Assembly (NCBI GenBank): GCA_016198545.1
Contig: JACQIJ010000127.1
Coordinates: 1 to 15,589, forward strand
Direction: 5' to 3'
Origin: Pseudomonadota bacterium
Lineage (GTDB): Bacteria > Pseudomonadota > Alphaproteobacteria > Micavibrionales > Micavibrionaceae
DNA: 15,589 nt
The translations under genes were made by a program, and so were the position numbers. Below are positions 6,750-13,599 of this stretch, piece by piece (within the stretch, counting starts at the first letter, position 1; each line of letters starts with the position of its first letter). A model generated the notes under the pieces. The model ran no database searches. It was not told the origin of the DNA and saw nothing but the letters and a program-made list of their open reading frames with translations.

Positions 6750-8348
6750 TTACCTGCTTGCGCTGCCGGGGTTGAGGATATCGACCGGCACCGATCCCAT
6801 GAGAGGCTCTGCGCTGATCGCATCGTGACTGACCGGACTGTCGGCCGCCGCCGGGCGATGAGATATAACCTGTTGCCGCACGGCTGCGCCGCGCACGCTG
6901 TTGTAGTGATCCCTCTCCGTCGGGCTCGTGAATACGATGACGCGCGGACGCAACAGGAATACAAGTTCCAGATTCGAAGATTCTGCCGTGCGGGATGACG
7001 GGATGATCGGGCTCATCAGGCCGATGCCGCGTTTGTCAAAGGAGTCGCTTTCGCGCACAAGTCCGGCGATCAGAAGCGAATCCCCGGGGCGTATGCGCAC
7101 CTGCGTTTTCAGTTCACGTTCGGTCGTTTTCGGCAGCTGCACCGTGGTCGTTCCGCCGCCGCCGGAGGTAAAATCGAAATCCTCGATATCAGATACGTCG
7201 GTCAGAGAGATTTCTATGTCGGCGTAAACGGTCGCGTTATCCCACGCGCTTTTTATCGTGATGGTAAAGCCCGTATCGACCGAATCCGTTTCGACGGATG
7301 TCGTGGACTGCCCGTCATCGATCGTTTCCGCGACGCGCTTGACGTAGTTTTCCGTATCCGCTGCACGCAGCTTGGCTTCCGATCCGGACAGAACGGTGAT
7401 TTGCGGCTGCGAAATCGTCTTGACGGCGCCGAACGTGGAAAGGAATTCAAAGATATCCGAGGGAACAAACGGGCCGCCGCTTGCCCCTTGCGTTGTAGGA
7501 AGGCCGATGCTGATCGGGTTTGAAAAGTCTGCGCCGATCGCGCCGTTGATGTCGAGATTGCCCACAAATTTTCCGAACGTGTCGATAGTGTCCCACCGTA
7601 CGCCCGAGGAATTGCCGCTGTTCAGGCCCACTTCCCAGATATAGGTTTCAAAGACGATCAATGCCGTGCTGGTGCGCATGCGCTGGAAATAACGCTCCGC
7701 AAGTTCCGCCGAGCGGTGCGACGCTTCGTAAACGATGGTACGCGTGGACCTGTCGATGATCGGCGATCCGCCGCCGCCCAGAATAGCATTGAGGCCGACC
7801 GCAATATTGTCCATGAAAGCCGCATCCTGACTGATCGGCGGTATCTTGACGGTAAAGGTCTGCTTTTCCTTCACCGTCAGAATGCCGTCTTCGTAAGCGC
7901 AGTAAAGGTCGGCAAGGGCGCAAATCCGGCGAATGACGTGGCTTAAAGGGCCGTGCAGACTGGCAACCGTGATGCGGCGGGTTAGGCCTTCATCCGTCTC
8001 AAAGGCAAGCGGCACATCATAATCGGCGAGGATGAGTTGCAGCGCGCCCGCCAGCGTCTCCGAGCGCAATTCAAAGGGCCCGACATTGACATTCGGAAGC
8101 GGATCGTCAGGGGCCATCTCCGGAACGAGAACGTCGTTGCCCAGCGGCAGATACAGGACGCTGTCGGGCCTTTCATTGATGGCTTCGGCTCTTTCATCCG
8201 CAGTTGTCGGCGCGGGGATGTTGACGTTGCGCGCGCCCGGCACGTCGACGGGAGCGCATGATCCGAACAGCGACAGAGAGCATATCAGCCCGATGCTCAG
8301 GAACAATTTATTCCACAAAGACACTTTTCTATTCTGATGTGTGCGCAT
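6750..8348 (-). CDS. Lipoprotein secretin, PilN/GspD family
   Basis: A 532-residue outer-membrane secretin. The signal peptide is about 1-30, with a probable lipidated Cys31 in LFGS|C; Phe at -3 is unusual for a lipobox. An N0-like domain covers about 90-160 (FELRSETLAGALQLI, then ICALADLYCAYEDGILTV), an N1-like domain about 165-235, and the secretin core about 235-475. The core has the typical VKTISQPQITVLSGSEAKL (309-327) and the closing LKTQVRIRPGDSLLIAGLV (413-431) with RGIGLMSPII and LELVFLLRPRVI. With a single N1 domain and a lipoprotein signal it fits the type IVb PilN/BfpB group better than GspD. The C-terminal 475-532 is a polar extension, possibly for a pilotin or peptidoglycan contact (inference). 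The start was set at ATG 8348, which overlaps the upstream regulator stop as TGATG; a TTG one codon earlier is less likely. Confidence 0.92.
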   Translation of the reverse strand: MRTHQNRKVSLWNKLFLSIGLICSLSLFGSCAPVDVPGARNVNIPAPTTADERAEAINERPDSVLYLPLGNDVLVPEMAPDDPLPNVNVGPFELRSETLAGALQLILADYDVPLAFETDEGLTRRITVASLHGPLSHVIRRICALADLYCAYEDGILTVKEKQTFTVKIPPISQDAAFMDNIAVGLNAILGGGGSPIIDRSTRTIVYEASHRSAELAERYFQRMRTSTALIVFETYIWEVGLNSGNSSGVRWDTIDTFGKFVGNLDINGAIGADFSNPISIGLPTTQGASGGPFVPSDIFEFLSTFGAVKTISQPQITVLSGSEAKLRAADTENYVKRVAETIDDGQSTTSVETDSVDTGFTITIKSAWDNATVYADIEISLTDVSDIEDFDFTSGGGGTTTVQLPKTTERELKTQVRIRPGDSLLIAGLVRESDSFDKRGIGLMSPIIPSSRTAESSNLELVFLLRPRVIVFTSPTERDHYNSVRGAAVRQQVISHRPAAADSPVSHDAISAEPLMGSVPVDILNPGSASR

Positions 8349-8734
8349 CAATTTCCGCGCCTCGCGTGGTCAATTGTTTTTGTAACCGTTTTCACTAGCC
8401 TGTCTTTTTGCACCGGCTTCATAAGAACTGCGCTGATGCCCAGTTTTCCGGCTTTTTCCAGCAGGTCGGTGTTTTGGTCGCCGGTGACCAGTATGACCGG
8501 CGTTCTGATGTCCTTGCTGCGCAGTTCCTTGACGAACTCAAAGCCGCCGACGGGCTCCATCCGCACATCAACGATGGCCAGAGCAATGTTATCATTCGTT
8601 GCCATCATTTCGAGCGCGTTGCCGCCTTCCGTTGCTTCCAGCGTCTCAAAAGAAGCGTCCTCGAGAAATTTGATGATCTGCATCCTGACGAAATCATTAT
8701 CCTCTACGAACAGAATTTTTGCTTTATCCGCCAT
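8348..8734 (-). CDS. Receiver-only response regulator heading the pilus operon
   Basis: 128 residues from the ATG at 8734 (MADKAKILFVEDN), consisting of a single receiver (REC) domain with no output domain. All active-site residues are present: acidic pair E11/D12, phospho-acceptor D56 in LAIVDVRM, T84 in ILVTGD, and K106 in LMKP. Single-domain receivers act by protein contact (CheY or PilG/PilH style) or as phosphate sinks. The frame is open 20 codons further upstream with ATGs at 8749 and 8794, but the family starts at MADKAK. Its stop overlaps the secretin start (TGATG), so the two are very probably translated in a coupled way. No histidine kinase is present in the window. A role in controlling pilus assembly or activity is inferred from linkage only. 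Confidence 0.88.
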   Translation of the reverse strand: MADKAKILFVEDNDFVRMQIIKFLEDASFETLEATEGGNALEMMATNDNIALAIVDVRMEPVGGFEFVKELRSKDIRTPVILVTGDQNTDLLEKAGKLGISAVLMKPVQKDRLVKTVTKTIDHARRGN

Positions 8735-8796
8735 ATTACGAGACCGCATGACAAAAAATACAAAGCGCGCTGCCCTGCCCGCAGACAGAATCACAC

Positions 8797-8812
8797 ACTG
8801 ATTAGCATCAGT
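8797..8812. promoter_or_regulatory. Short inverted repeat in the divergent intergenic region
   Basis: ACTGAT-TAGC-ATCAGT is a perfect 6-base palindrome with a 4-base spacer, located between the regulator operon (minus) and the prepilin peptidase (plus). On the minus strand a possible promoter lies just upstream of it (TTGCAA, 17 bases, TTAACT), so the palindrome would be near its start site. Candidate operator only; a 6-base arm could arise by chance. Confidence 0.25.
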
Positions 8813-8919
8813 TAAGACGGTAAATCAGGCACTTGCAACGATTCTTCCAAAGCTATCCACCGAATTTCATAAAATTACCCCTAAGAAGATGCGCCAATAT
8901 GGAATAAGCATTCTGGTTT

Positions 8920-8994
8920 ATGCCCATTGAGGAGGAGACGGGCACTGTGCGACACTCGTTGAAGATGGAAGGGAGCATGCACCGGATATGTTGA
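8920..8994 (+). CDS. Possible leader peptide ORF upstream of the prepilin peptidase
   Basis: A 24-codon frame, ATG 8920 to TGA 8992-8994, reading MPIEEETGTVRHSLK then MEGSMHRIC. An internal GTG at 8947 is preceded at 9 bases by GAGGAGGAG (8929-8937), the best ribosome-binding sequence in the region, which would give a 15-residue peptide. The stop overlaps the prepilin peptidase start (8988) by 7 bases, a layout suited to translational coupling. The peptidase's own nearest purine-rich site (GGAAGGGAG) lies about 12 bases from its ATG, longer than ideal, which makes coupling more plausible. There is no homology evidence; it could be chance. Confidence 0.3.
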   Translation: MPIEEETGTVRHSLKMEGSMHRIC

Positions 8995-9500
8995 GTTGGG
9001 TAGCCCTGCTGTGCCTGGCGGGTGGCATCATTTTGCTTTTTTTGTTATCCGCGACCGACATGAAGACGCGGCTTCTGCCGAATGAGATGGTTCTGGGCTT
9101 TGCCGCATTGGCCATTGTCTTTCATCTGACAACCCTGAATTCATTTATGTCTTTTCAGGCGATGATCGTAGGCGGGGTGATAGGTTTTTCCACTCTTTAT
9201 CTCCTGCGGGCGGTGGCCAACGAAATCTACGATACGGACGCGCTGGGGCTGGGTGATGTGAAGCTTCTGGGGGCTGCCGGGTTCTGGCTGGGGGCTGACG
9301 GCGTCATGCTGGCCATGGCTGCGGGCGCAATGGCGGCGTTGATTCATGGTTTTGTCTATGCGTTTTATTTTCAGAAAAAAACAGGTGCGAAGCGGCCTGA
9401 TTTTATTAACCTGAAAATTCCCGCCGGCCCCGGTTTCGCCATCGGCATTCTGATTGCGGGCATCATAAGGTTTTCTTCGTTCCGGATAATGCTCGGATGA
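8988..9500 (+). CDS. Stand-alone A24 prepilin peptidase
   Basis: 170 residues and strongly hydrophobic, with about six membrane segments. The two catalytic aspartates of the A24 family are visible: D24 in ATDMKTRLLPNEM and D90 in the GLGDVKLLGA motif. IPAGPGFAIG near the C-terminus is the usual late motif. The N-terminal methyltransferase domain with its zinc cysteines, found in PilD/GspO, is absent, so this is the short CpaA/TadV- or PilU-like form that only cleaves the leader. It is the natural processing enzyme for the pilin-like protein of the divergent operon (inference). Its stop overlaps the start of the CoA-transferase by 4 bases (ATGA). Confidence 0.9.
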   Translation: MLSWVALLCLAGGIILLFLLSATDMKTRLLPNEMVLGFAALAIVFHLTTLNSFMSFQAMIVGGVIGFSTLYLLRAVANEIYDTDALGLGDVKLLGAAGFWLGADGVMLAMAAGAMAALIHGFVYAFYFQKKTGAKRPDFINLKIPAGPGFAIGILIAGIIRFSSFRIMLG

Positions 9501-10708
9501 AAGGCGCGCTGGCGGGAATCCGGGTGCTTGATCTGTCCCGCGTGCTGGCGGGGCCGCTTTGTACGCAGATACTCGGCGATCTCGGCGCGGACGTCATAAA
9601 AGTGGAAAAGCCGGGCGAAGGCGATGACACGCGGAAATGGGGACCTCCTTATCTGAAAGACGCTGCTGGGCGGGATACGGGTGAAAGCGCCTATTACCTT
9701 TCCTGCAACCGCAACAAAAGATCCGTATCCATTGATATTTCAAAGCCGGAGGGGCAGGACATCATTCACGGCCTGCTGAAAAAATCCGATGTCGTCATCG
9801 AAAACTTCAAAACCGGCGGGCTGAAAAAATACGGGCTGGATTTTGAAAGCGTTCATGGGCGCCATCCGCATATCGTTTATTGTTCTATCACGGGTTTCGG
9901 GCAGACGGGGCCGCTGGCGGATGAGCCGGGCTATGATTTTGTGGCGCAGGCGATGGGGGGGCTGATGGCTGCCACGGGGGCGCCCGGCGGGGAGCCGATA
10001 AAAGCGGGCGTTGCCCTGAGCGATGTGATGACGGGGCTTTATGCCGCCACCGGGATTCTGGCGGCATTGCGTCATCGCGATGAAACGGGGAAGGGACAGA
10101 TGGTGGATCTGGCCTTAACCGATTGCACGCTCGCGGGCACGGTGAACATCGCCCAGTATTACCTGACATCGGGCAAAACTGCGCCGCGCGTGGGCAATGC
10201 GCATCCGACAATCGTGCCCTATCAATCCTTCAAAACCGCAGACGGGCATATCGTCATAGCCATCGGCAACGACGCGCAGTTCCGTCGCTTTGCGAAGATC
10301 CTGAACCAGGACTGGGCCGGAAATGAAAAATTCGCCACCAACCCCGCGCGCGTAGAAAACCGCGACGCGCTTGCGTCCCTTATCGCTACGCTTATTGCCA
10401 GAGAAACGACGGCGCGCTGGATAGAATCGTTCCGCGCCATTGATGTGCCTGCCGGTCCCGTCAACACTATGGATCGTGTTTTCGCGGAGGAGCAGATAAA
10501 GGCGCGTGAAATGAAAATAACGCTTCCCCACGCGCAGTCCGGCTTGCTCGCCGATCTTGTCGGCAGCCCCCTGAAACTGTCAGAGACGCCTGTCGTATAT
10601 GAATATGCGCCGCCCGTTCTGGGGCAGGATACGGATGTCGTGCTGAAAACCCTGTTGGGAGCGACGGATGCCGAAATAAAGGAGTTGCGCGGCAAGGGGA
10701 TCCTTTAA
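9497..10708 (+). CDS. Class III CoA-transferase, CaiB/BaiF family
   Basis: 403 residues, the usual family length. The N-terminal GIRVLDLSRVLAGPLCTQIL and LGDLGADVIKVEKPGEGD are hallmark motifs, followed by YYLSCNRNKRSVSID, SDVVIENFKTG and YCSITGFGQTGP. The expected catalytic Asp, which forms the aspartyl-CoA thioester anhydride, is D176 in ALSDVMTGLYAATG. It moves CoA between carboxylic acids; the substrate cannot be read from sequence, though the style is closest to the succinyl-CoA-using branch that handles dicarboxylic or branched acids. It overlaps the prepilin peptidase by 4 bases and has no clear ribosome-binding site of its own, so it is probably translated by coupling. No metabolic link to pilin processing is apparent. 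Confidence 0.9.
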   Translation: MKGALAGIRVLDLSRVLAGPLCTQILGDLGADVIKVEKPGEGDDTRKWGPPYLKDAAGRDTGESAYYLSCNRNKRSVSIDISKPEGQDIIHGLLKKSDVVIENFKTGGLKKYGLDFESVHGRHPHIVYCSITGFGQTGPLADEPGYDFVAQAMGGLMAATGAPGGEPIKAGVALSDVMTGLYAATGILAALRHRDETGKGQMVDLALTDCTLAGTVNIAQYYLTSGKTAPRVGNAHPTIVPYQSFKTADGHIVIAIGNDAQFRRFAKILNQDWAGNEKFATNPARVENRDALASLIATLIARETTARWIESFRAIDVPAGPVNTMDRVFAEEQIKAREMKITLPHAQSGLLADLVGSPLKLSETPVVYEYAPPVLGQDTDVVLKTLLGATDAEIKELRGKGIL

Positions 10709-10715
10709 TCCCTGC

Positions 10716-10743
10716 TTGTGCGTTCATGGCGACCCCATATAAT
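10716..10743 (+). promoter_or_regulatory. Probable sigma-70 promoter of pyrB
   Basis: TTGTGC at 10716-10721, a 16-base spacer, and a perfect TATAAT at 10738-10743. Predicted transcription start is near 10750, coinciding with an ATG at 10750. The ATG at 10726 lies inside the promoter and is unlikely to be the start. Confidence 0.5.
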
Positions 10744-10779
10744 GCGTCCATGACCCTTGCAGCAAAAAAGGCTACAGCC

Positions 10780-11715
10780 ATGCCGGAAGCATTTACTCAG
10801 AATCACCTGATCGGAATTGCGCCGCTGTCTGCGGAAGAGATCCGCGCGCTCCTGTCCCGCGCCGAATATTACGCCGACCGGCTGGACGATAAATCCTTCA
10901 AGCCGGACATCCTGCGCGGTTGCGCGGTGCTGTCTCTGTTCTTCGAGGATTCAACGCGCACGCGCACATCGTTTGAAATGGCAGCCAAGCGCCTCGGCGC
11001 AGACTGGGTGAACATCGATATTGCCACAAGCTCTGTCAAGAAGGGCGAGACGCTGCGCGACACGGTCCTGACGCTGCACGCGATGCTGCGCCCCGACGCC
11101 ATCATAATAAGGCACACGGAATACGGAACGCCGGAATTCGTGGCCAAGCACGTCAACTGCCCCGTCATCAATGCGGGCGATTCGTGGCGTGAACACCCGA
11201 CGCAGGCTCTGCTTGACGCGCTGACGCTGCGCCGCCGGTTCGGGCGGATTGAAGGGCTGACGGTTGCAATCTGCGGCGATATCGCGCACAGCCGCGTCGC
11301 CAATTCCAACATGATCCTTTTACGCAAGATGGGCGCGGACGTGCATATCGTCGCGCCGCCAGCATTGCTGCCCGACAAACTCCCGGCGGAGGGCGTAAAA
11401 AAATTCGAGACGATGGAAGAGGGCCTTAAAGGCTGCGATGCGGTGATGATGCTGCGTTTGCAGAAAGAACGGATGCAGGCGGGCCTGATTGAATCGGAAG
11501 TCGCTTATTTCCGCCATTACGGCCTGACGCTGGAAAAACTCGCTCATGCAAAGCCCGGCGCGGCGGTGATGCATCCCGGCCCGATGAATCGCGGCGTGGA
11601 AATCGCGGACGATGTGGCGGACGATCCGGATCGTTCGCTGATTTTGCAGCAGGTCCGCAACGGCGTTCCCGCCCGCATGGCGGCGCTGGAGTTGTTGTTG
11701 ACCCGGAAGCGATAG
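10780..11715 (+). CDS. pyrB: Aspartate carbamoyltransferase catalytic chain
   Basis: 311 residues from the ATG at 10780. Catalyses carbamoyl phosphate + L-aspartate to N-carbamoyl-L-aspartate, the first committed step of pyrimidine synthesis, in the cytoplasm. Signature STRTRTSFE (58-66) binds carbamoyl phosphate. Other active-site elements are the Lys pair in SSVKKGE (87-88), R111-H112-T113, HPTQALLD (139-146), R172 in AHSRVANSN, R226 in MMLRLQ, and HPGPMNRG (265-272). The frame is open from 10726 (329 residues), but the extra 18 residues have no family counterpart, the promoter overlaps them, and AAAAGG lies 8 bases before 10780; a leaderless start at 10750 is the alternative. The usual neighbour pyrC is not found downstream. 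Convergent with the next gene, 11 bases apart. Confidence 0.95.
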   Translation: MPEAFTQNHLIGIAPLSAEEIRALLSRAEYYADRLDDKSFKPDILRGCAVLSLFFEDSTRTRTSFEMAAKRLGADWVNIDIATSSVKKGETLRDTVLTLHAMLRPDAIIIRHTEYGTPEFVAKHVNCPVINAGDSWREHPTQALLDALTLRRRFGRIEGLTVAICGDIAHSRVANSNMILLRKMGADVHIVAPPALLPDKLPAEGVKKFETMEEGLKGCDAVMMLRLQKERMQAGLIESEVAYFRHYGLTLEKLAHAKPGAAVMHPGPMNRGVEIADDVADDPDRSLILQQVRNGVPARMAALELLLTRKR

Positions 11716-11726
11716 TTGCCGGAGTC

Positions 11727-12805
11727 TTAGACTGGAACTAATCTTGGCTCGCTTCGTTTCAGTGTTTCTATATATTGCGTCAGATTCCGGCGGGTCATTT
11801 TTCTGAAATCGGTCTGTGCCTTTTGTTGGTATTTATGGGCGATTCTTTCTGCCACCGACCGGGTTATATCAAGACGTTTCATAGGCGTTGTAGGAAATGG
11901 CTTGTTGTCGGGGAGTTCTAAAACATCCGACACATATTTTTCAGCGCGCAATTCATTATAACTGCTGCGCTGTTCATAAATATAGATGTTTTTCCCTGTA
12001 AAAAGGGCTTCACTGACAAGAGAACAAGAATTTCCCGCTACTACAATATGATCTGCATGAGCCAGAAGCCCCAGATAAGGATTGTACTCCTTTATTGCGT
12101 GTTCGTATTTAACATTGACAATCGAGATTCTGCTTTTCATCTTGGGCGCGCGTCCCTTTAAATACCGGATAAGGTAAGAATCTGCGTTTCCTGTGCGGCG
12201 GCCGGGGCATATAAAGAAGGTGATCTCGGGATAGGCGTCGGCAACGCCAAGGAGCTTCTTTCCGATCTCTCTGGATCCTTTTTCATTATTGCCAGAAAAA
12301 AACCTTCACCCATCATAACGGCGACAAGGGGGTTGTTGATGCGCGGATAGCGCCGCAAAAACTCCTGCCTTTCTTTTTCGAGGGGGTTTTGCGTCAGGTG
12401 GTGCGGAACCAGATCCCTATCTGCCAAGCCGAATATATCCGATAGTGATTCGTTAATTGAACTGACAATAACTGCCGGACGATGTTCTTCACTCCATGGC
12501 GCATGCCTTGCGTGCGTTCCTATAACGATATCAGGGTTTCCGCACTGCCGGAGGTAAGCATGCAGGCGTTCTTTCGTGCTCCTCATGCCAGGAAACGCTG
12601 TTTCCAGCATTCTTTCGTCGACGTATATATGGCGTCCATTCAATATTTCCGCAGTGATTTTTGCCAGTCCGGTAGCTGCCTTGCTATCCCTGCGGTGCGG
12701 GTCGTCATCGCCGATATATGCCATGACCAAAGGTTTGTGTATTGCCGTTTGCCTTTTTGCAATTTTTTTCAGTTGCCTTTTGTTCATCCGTTGCGCCCCG
12801 TCCAA
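11727..12805 (-). pseudogene. ELM1-family (DUF1022) glycosyltransferase-fold protein, broken by a one-base frameshift
   Basis: Two adjacent frames make one protein. The 5' part (from TTG 12805, or more likely ATG 12787, MNKRQLKK) carries NPDIVIGTHARHAPW, SINESLSDIFGLADRDLVP and NPLVAVMMGEGFF, then runs off frame. The 3' part has EYNPYLGLLAHADHIVVAGN and SCSLVSEALFTGKNIYIY, the usual C-terminal core of ELM1-like proteins. Adding one T to the T7 run (A7 on the plus strand at 12296-12302) joins them as GFFSGNNEKGSREIGKK, then continues through FFICPGRRTGNADSYLIRY to the 3' part with no stop, giving 359 residues, close to family size. The bacterial family has unknown function and a GT-B-like fold, often near envelope genes. 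Base composition is visibly richer in A/T than pyrB and dprA, suggesting transfer. Slippage or a sequencing error could mean the gene is still functional. Confidence 0.75.
12296..12302 (-). other. T7 homopolymer at the frameshift point
   Basis: Seven A on the plus strand (seven T in the coding sense), exactly where the ELM1-like reading frame changes. An eighth base would restore the frame. Confidence 0.75.
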
Positions 12806-12910
12806 TCGGTTAAATCCGGGCCAGTATGGCAGGCATTTTATATTATGTCAATATTTGCAAACCCTTAAAATGTGCTTGATTTAAAAGGATTTTTTGTACA
12901 TTAATCAAAT
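12806..12910. promoter_or_regulatory. AT-rich divergent intergenic region before plsY
   Basis: 105 bases between the ELM1-like gene (minus) and plsY (plus). A weak plus-strand promoter can be drawn: TTGATT, 15-base spacer, TACATT at 12897-12902. This would put the start site within a few bases of the plsY ATG (12911). plsY has no purine-rich ribosome-binding site at normal distance (AAGGA is over 20 bases away), so a leaderless or near-leaderless message is possible. No terminator hairpin seen. Confidence 0.3.
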
Positions 12911-13555
12911 ATGACCTATGCTTTTTTCTTTATCGGGTATTTCCTCGGCTCGATCCCGTTCGGCCTCGTGCTGACGAGGCTGGCGGGGTACGGGGACATC
13001 CGCGCCATCGGCTCCGGCAATATCGGCGCGACGAACGTGCTGCGCACCGGCAACAAAAAACTCGCGGCGCTGACGCTGCTGCTCGACGGAGGCAAGGGCG
13101 CGGCGGCGGTTGCTCTGGCGCAGTTCATGATGACTTATGACGCGGGACTCGCGGCGGCGGCCGGCGCTTTTCTCGGCCACCTGTTTCCGGTCTGGCTGAA
13201 ATTCAAGGGCGGCAAGGGCGTGGCGACGACGCTGGGCATTCTGTTCGCGCTATCGCCGGGGCTGGGGCTGTTGTGTTGCGCGATCTGGCTGGCGGTGGCG
13301 GCCATCTTCCGCTATTCATCGCTGGCCGCGCTGACGGCGATCGGCTTAAGCCCGATGCTGGCGCAGCTTTTCTTTGTTGCGCCATCGTCTTATACGGAAG
13401 CGGACGGTTCATTTACAATTCTGGTCAACCACCACACGGAATACCTGCCCGCGCTCTGCGGATTTTTTGCCGTGTTCGTGTTTTACAGGCACAAGGACAA
13501 TATCCGCCGTTTGCTGAAGGGCGAAGAGCTGAAAATCGGCAAGAAGAAAGACTAA
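12911..13555 (+). CDS. plsY: Acyl-phosphate:glycerol-3-phosphate acyltransferase
   Basis: A 214-residue inner-membrane enzyme that transfers the acyl group of acyl-phosphate (made by PlsX) to the sn-1 position of glycerol-3-phosphate, the first step of phospholipid synthesis. The conserved loops are all present: GSIPFG (13-18) with GSGNIGATNVLR (34-45), GHLFPVWLKFKGGKGVATTLG (89-109; the anion-binding Gly/Lys loop), and YRHKDNIRRLLKGEE near the C-terminus (192-206). Hydrophobic segments at about 3-23, 52-72, 80-98, 108-132, 135-157 and 176-193. The length is typical. It lies 44 bases upstream of dprA, the common alphaproteobacterial order. Confidence 0.95.
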   Translation: MTYAFFFIGYFLGSIPFGLVLTRLAGYGDIRAIGSGNIGATNVLRTGNKKLAALTLLLDGGKGAAAVALAQFMMTYDAGLAAAAGAFLGHLFPVWLKFKGGKGVATTLGILFALSPGLGLLCCAIWLAVAAIFRYSSLAALTAIGLSPMLAQLFFVAPSSYTEADGSFTILVNHHTEYLPALCGFFAVFVFYRHKDNIRRLLKGEELKIGKKKD

Positions 13556-13599
13556 AATATCTGTGTTCTTTCGCCGCCATTCGTGGTTAATTATCGCCC

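Noticed and set aside
6746..6964. N-terminal extension of the Ig-repeat protein into the secretin gene
   Set aside because: The longer frame has an Arg/Cys-rich translation from the overlapping secretin frame, and it would bury a clean signal peptide that begins at the ATG at 6745.
11700..11735. Terminator between convergent pyrB and ELM1-like genes
   Set aside because: Only 11 bases separate the stops, and I could find no GC-rich stem followed by a T run on either strand.
12158..12300. The 3' end of the upstream ELM1-like fragment as a genuine C-terminus
   Set aside because: The last 40 or so residues are Pro/Ser/Ala-rich frame-shifted sequence; the correct family-like sequence continues in the neighbouring frame.
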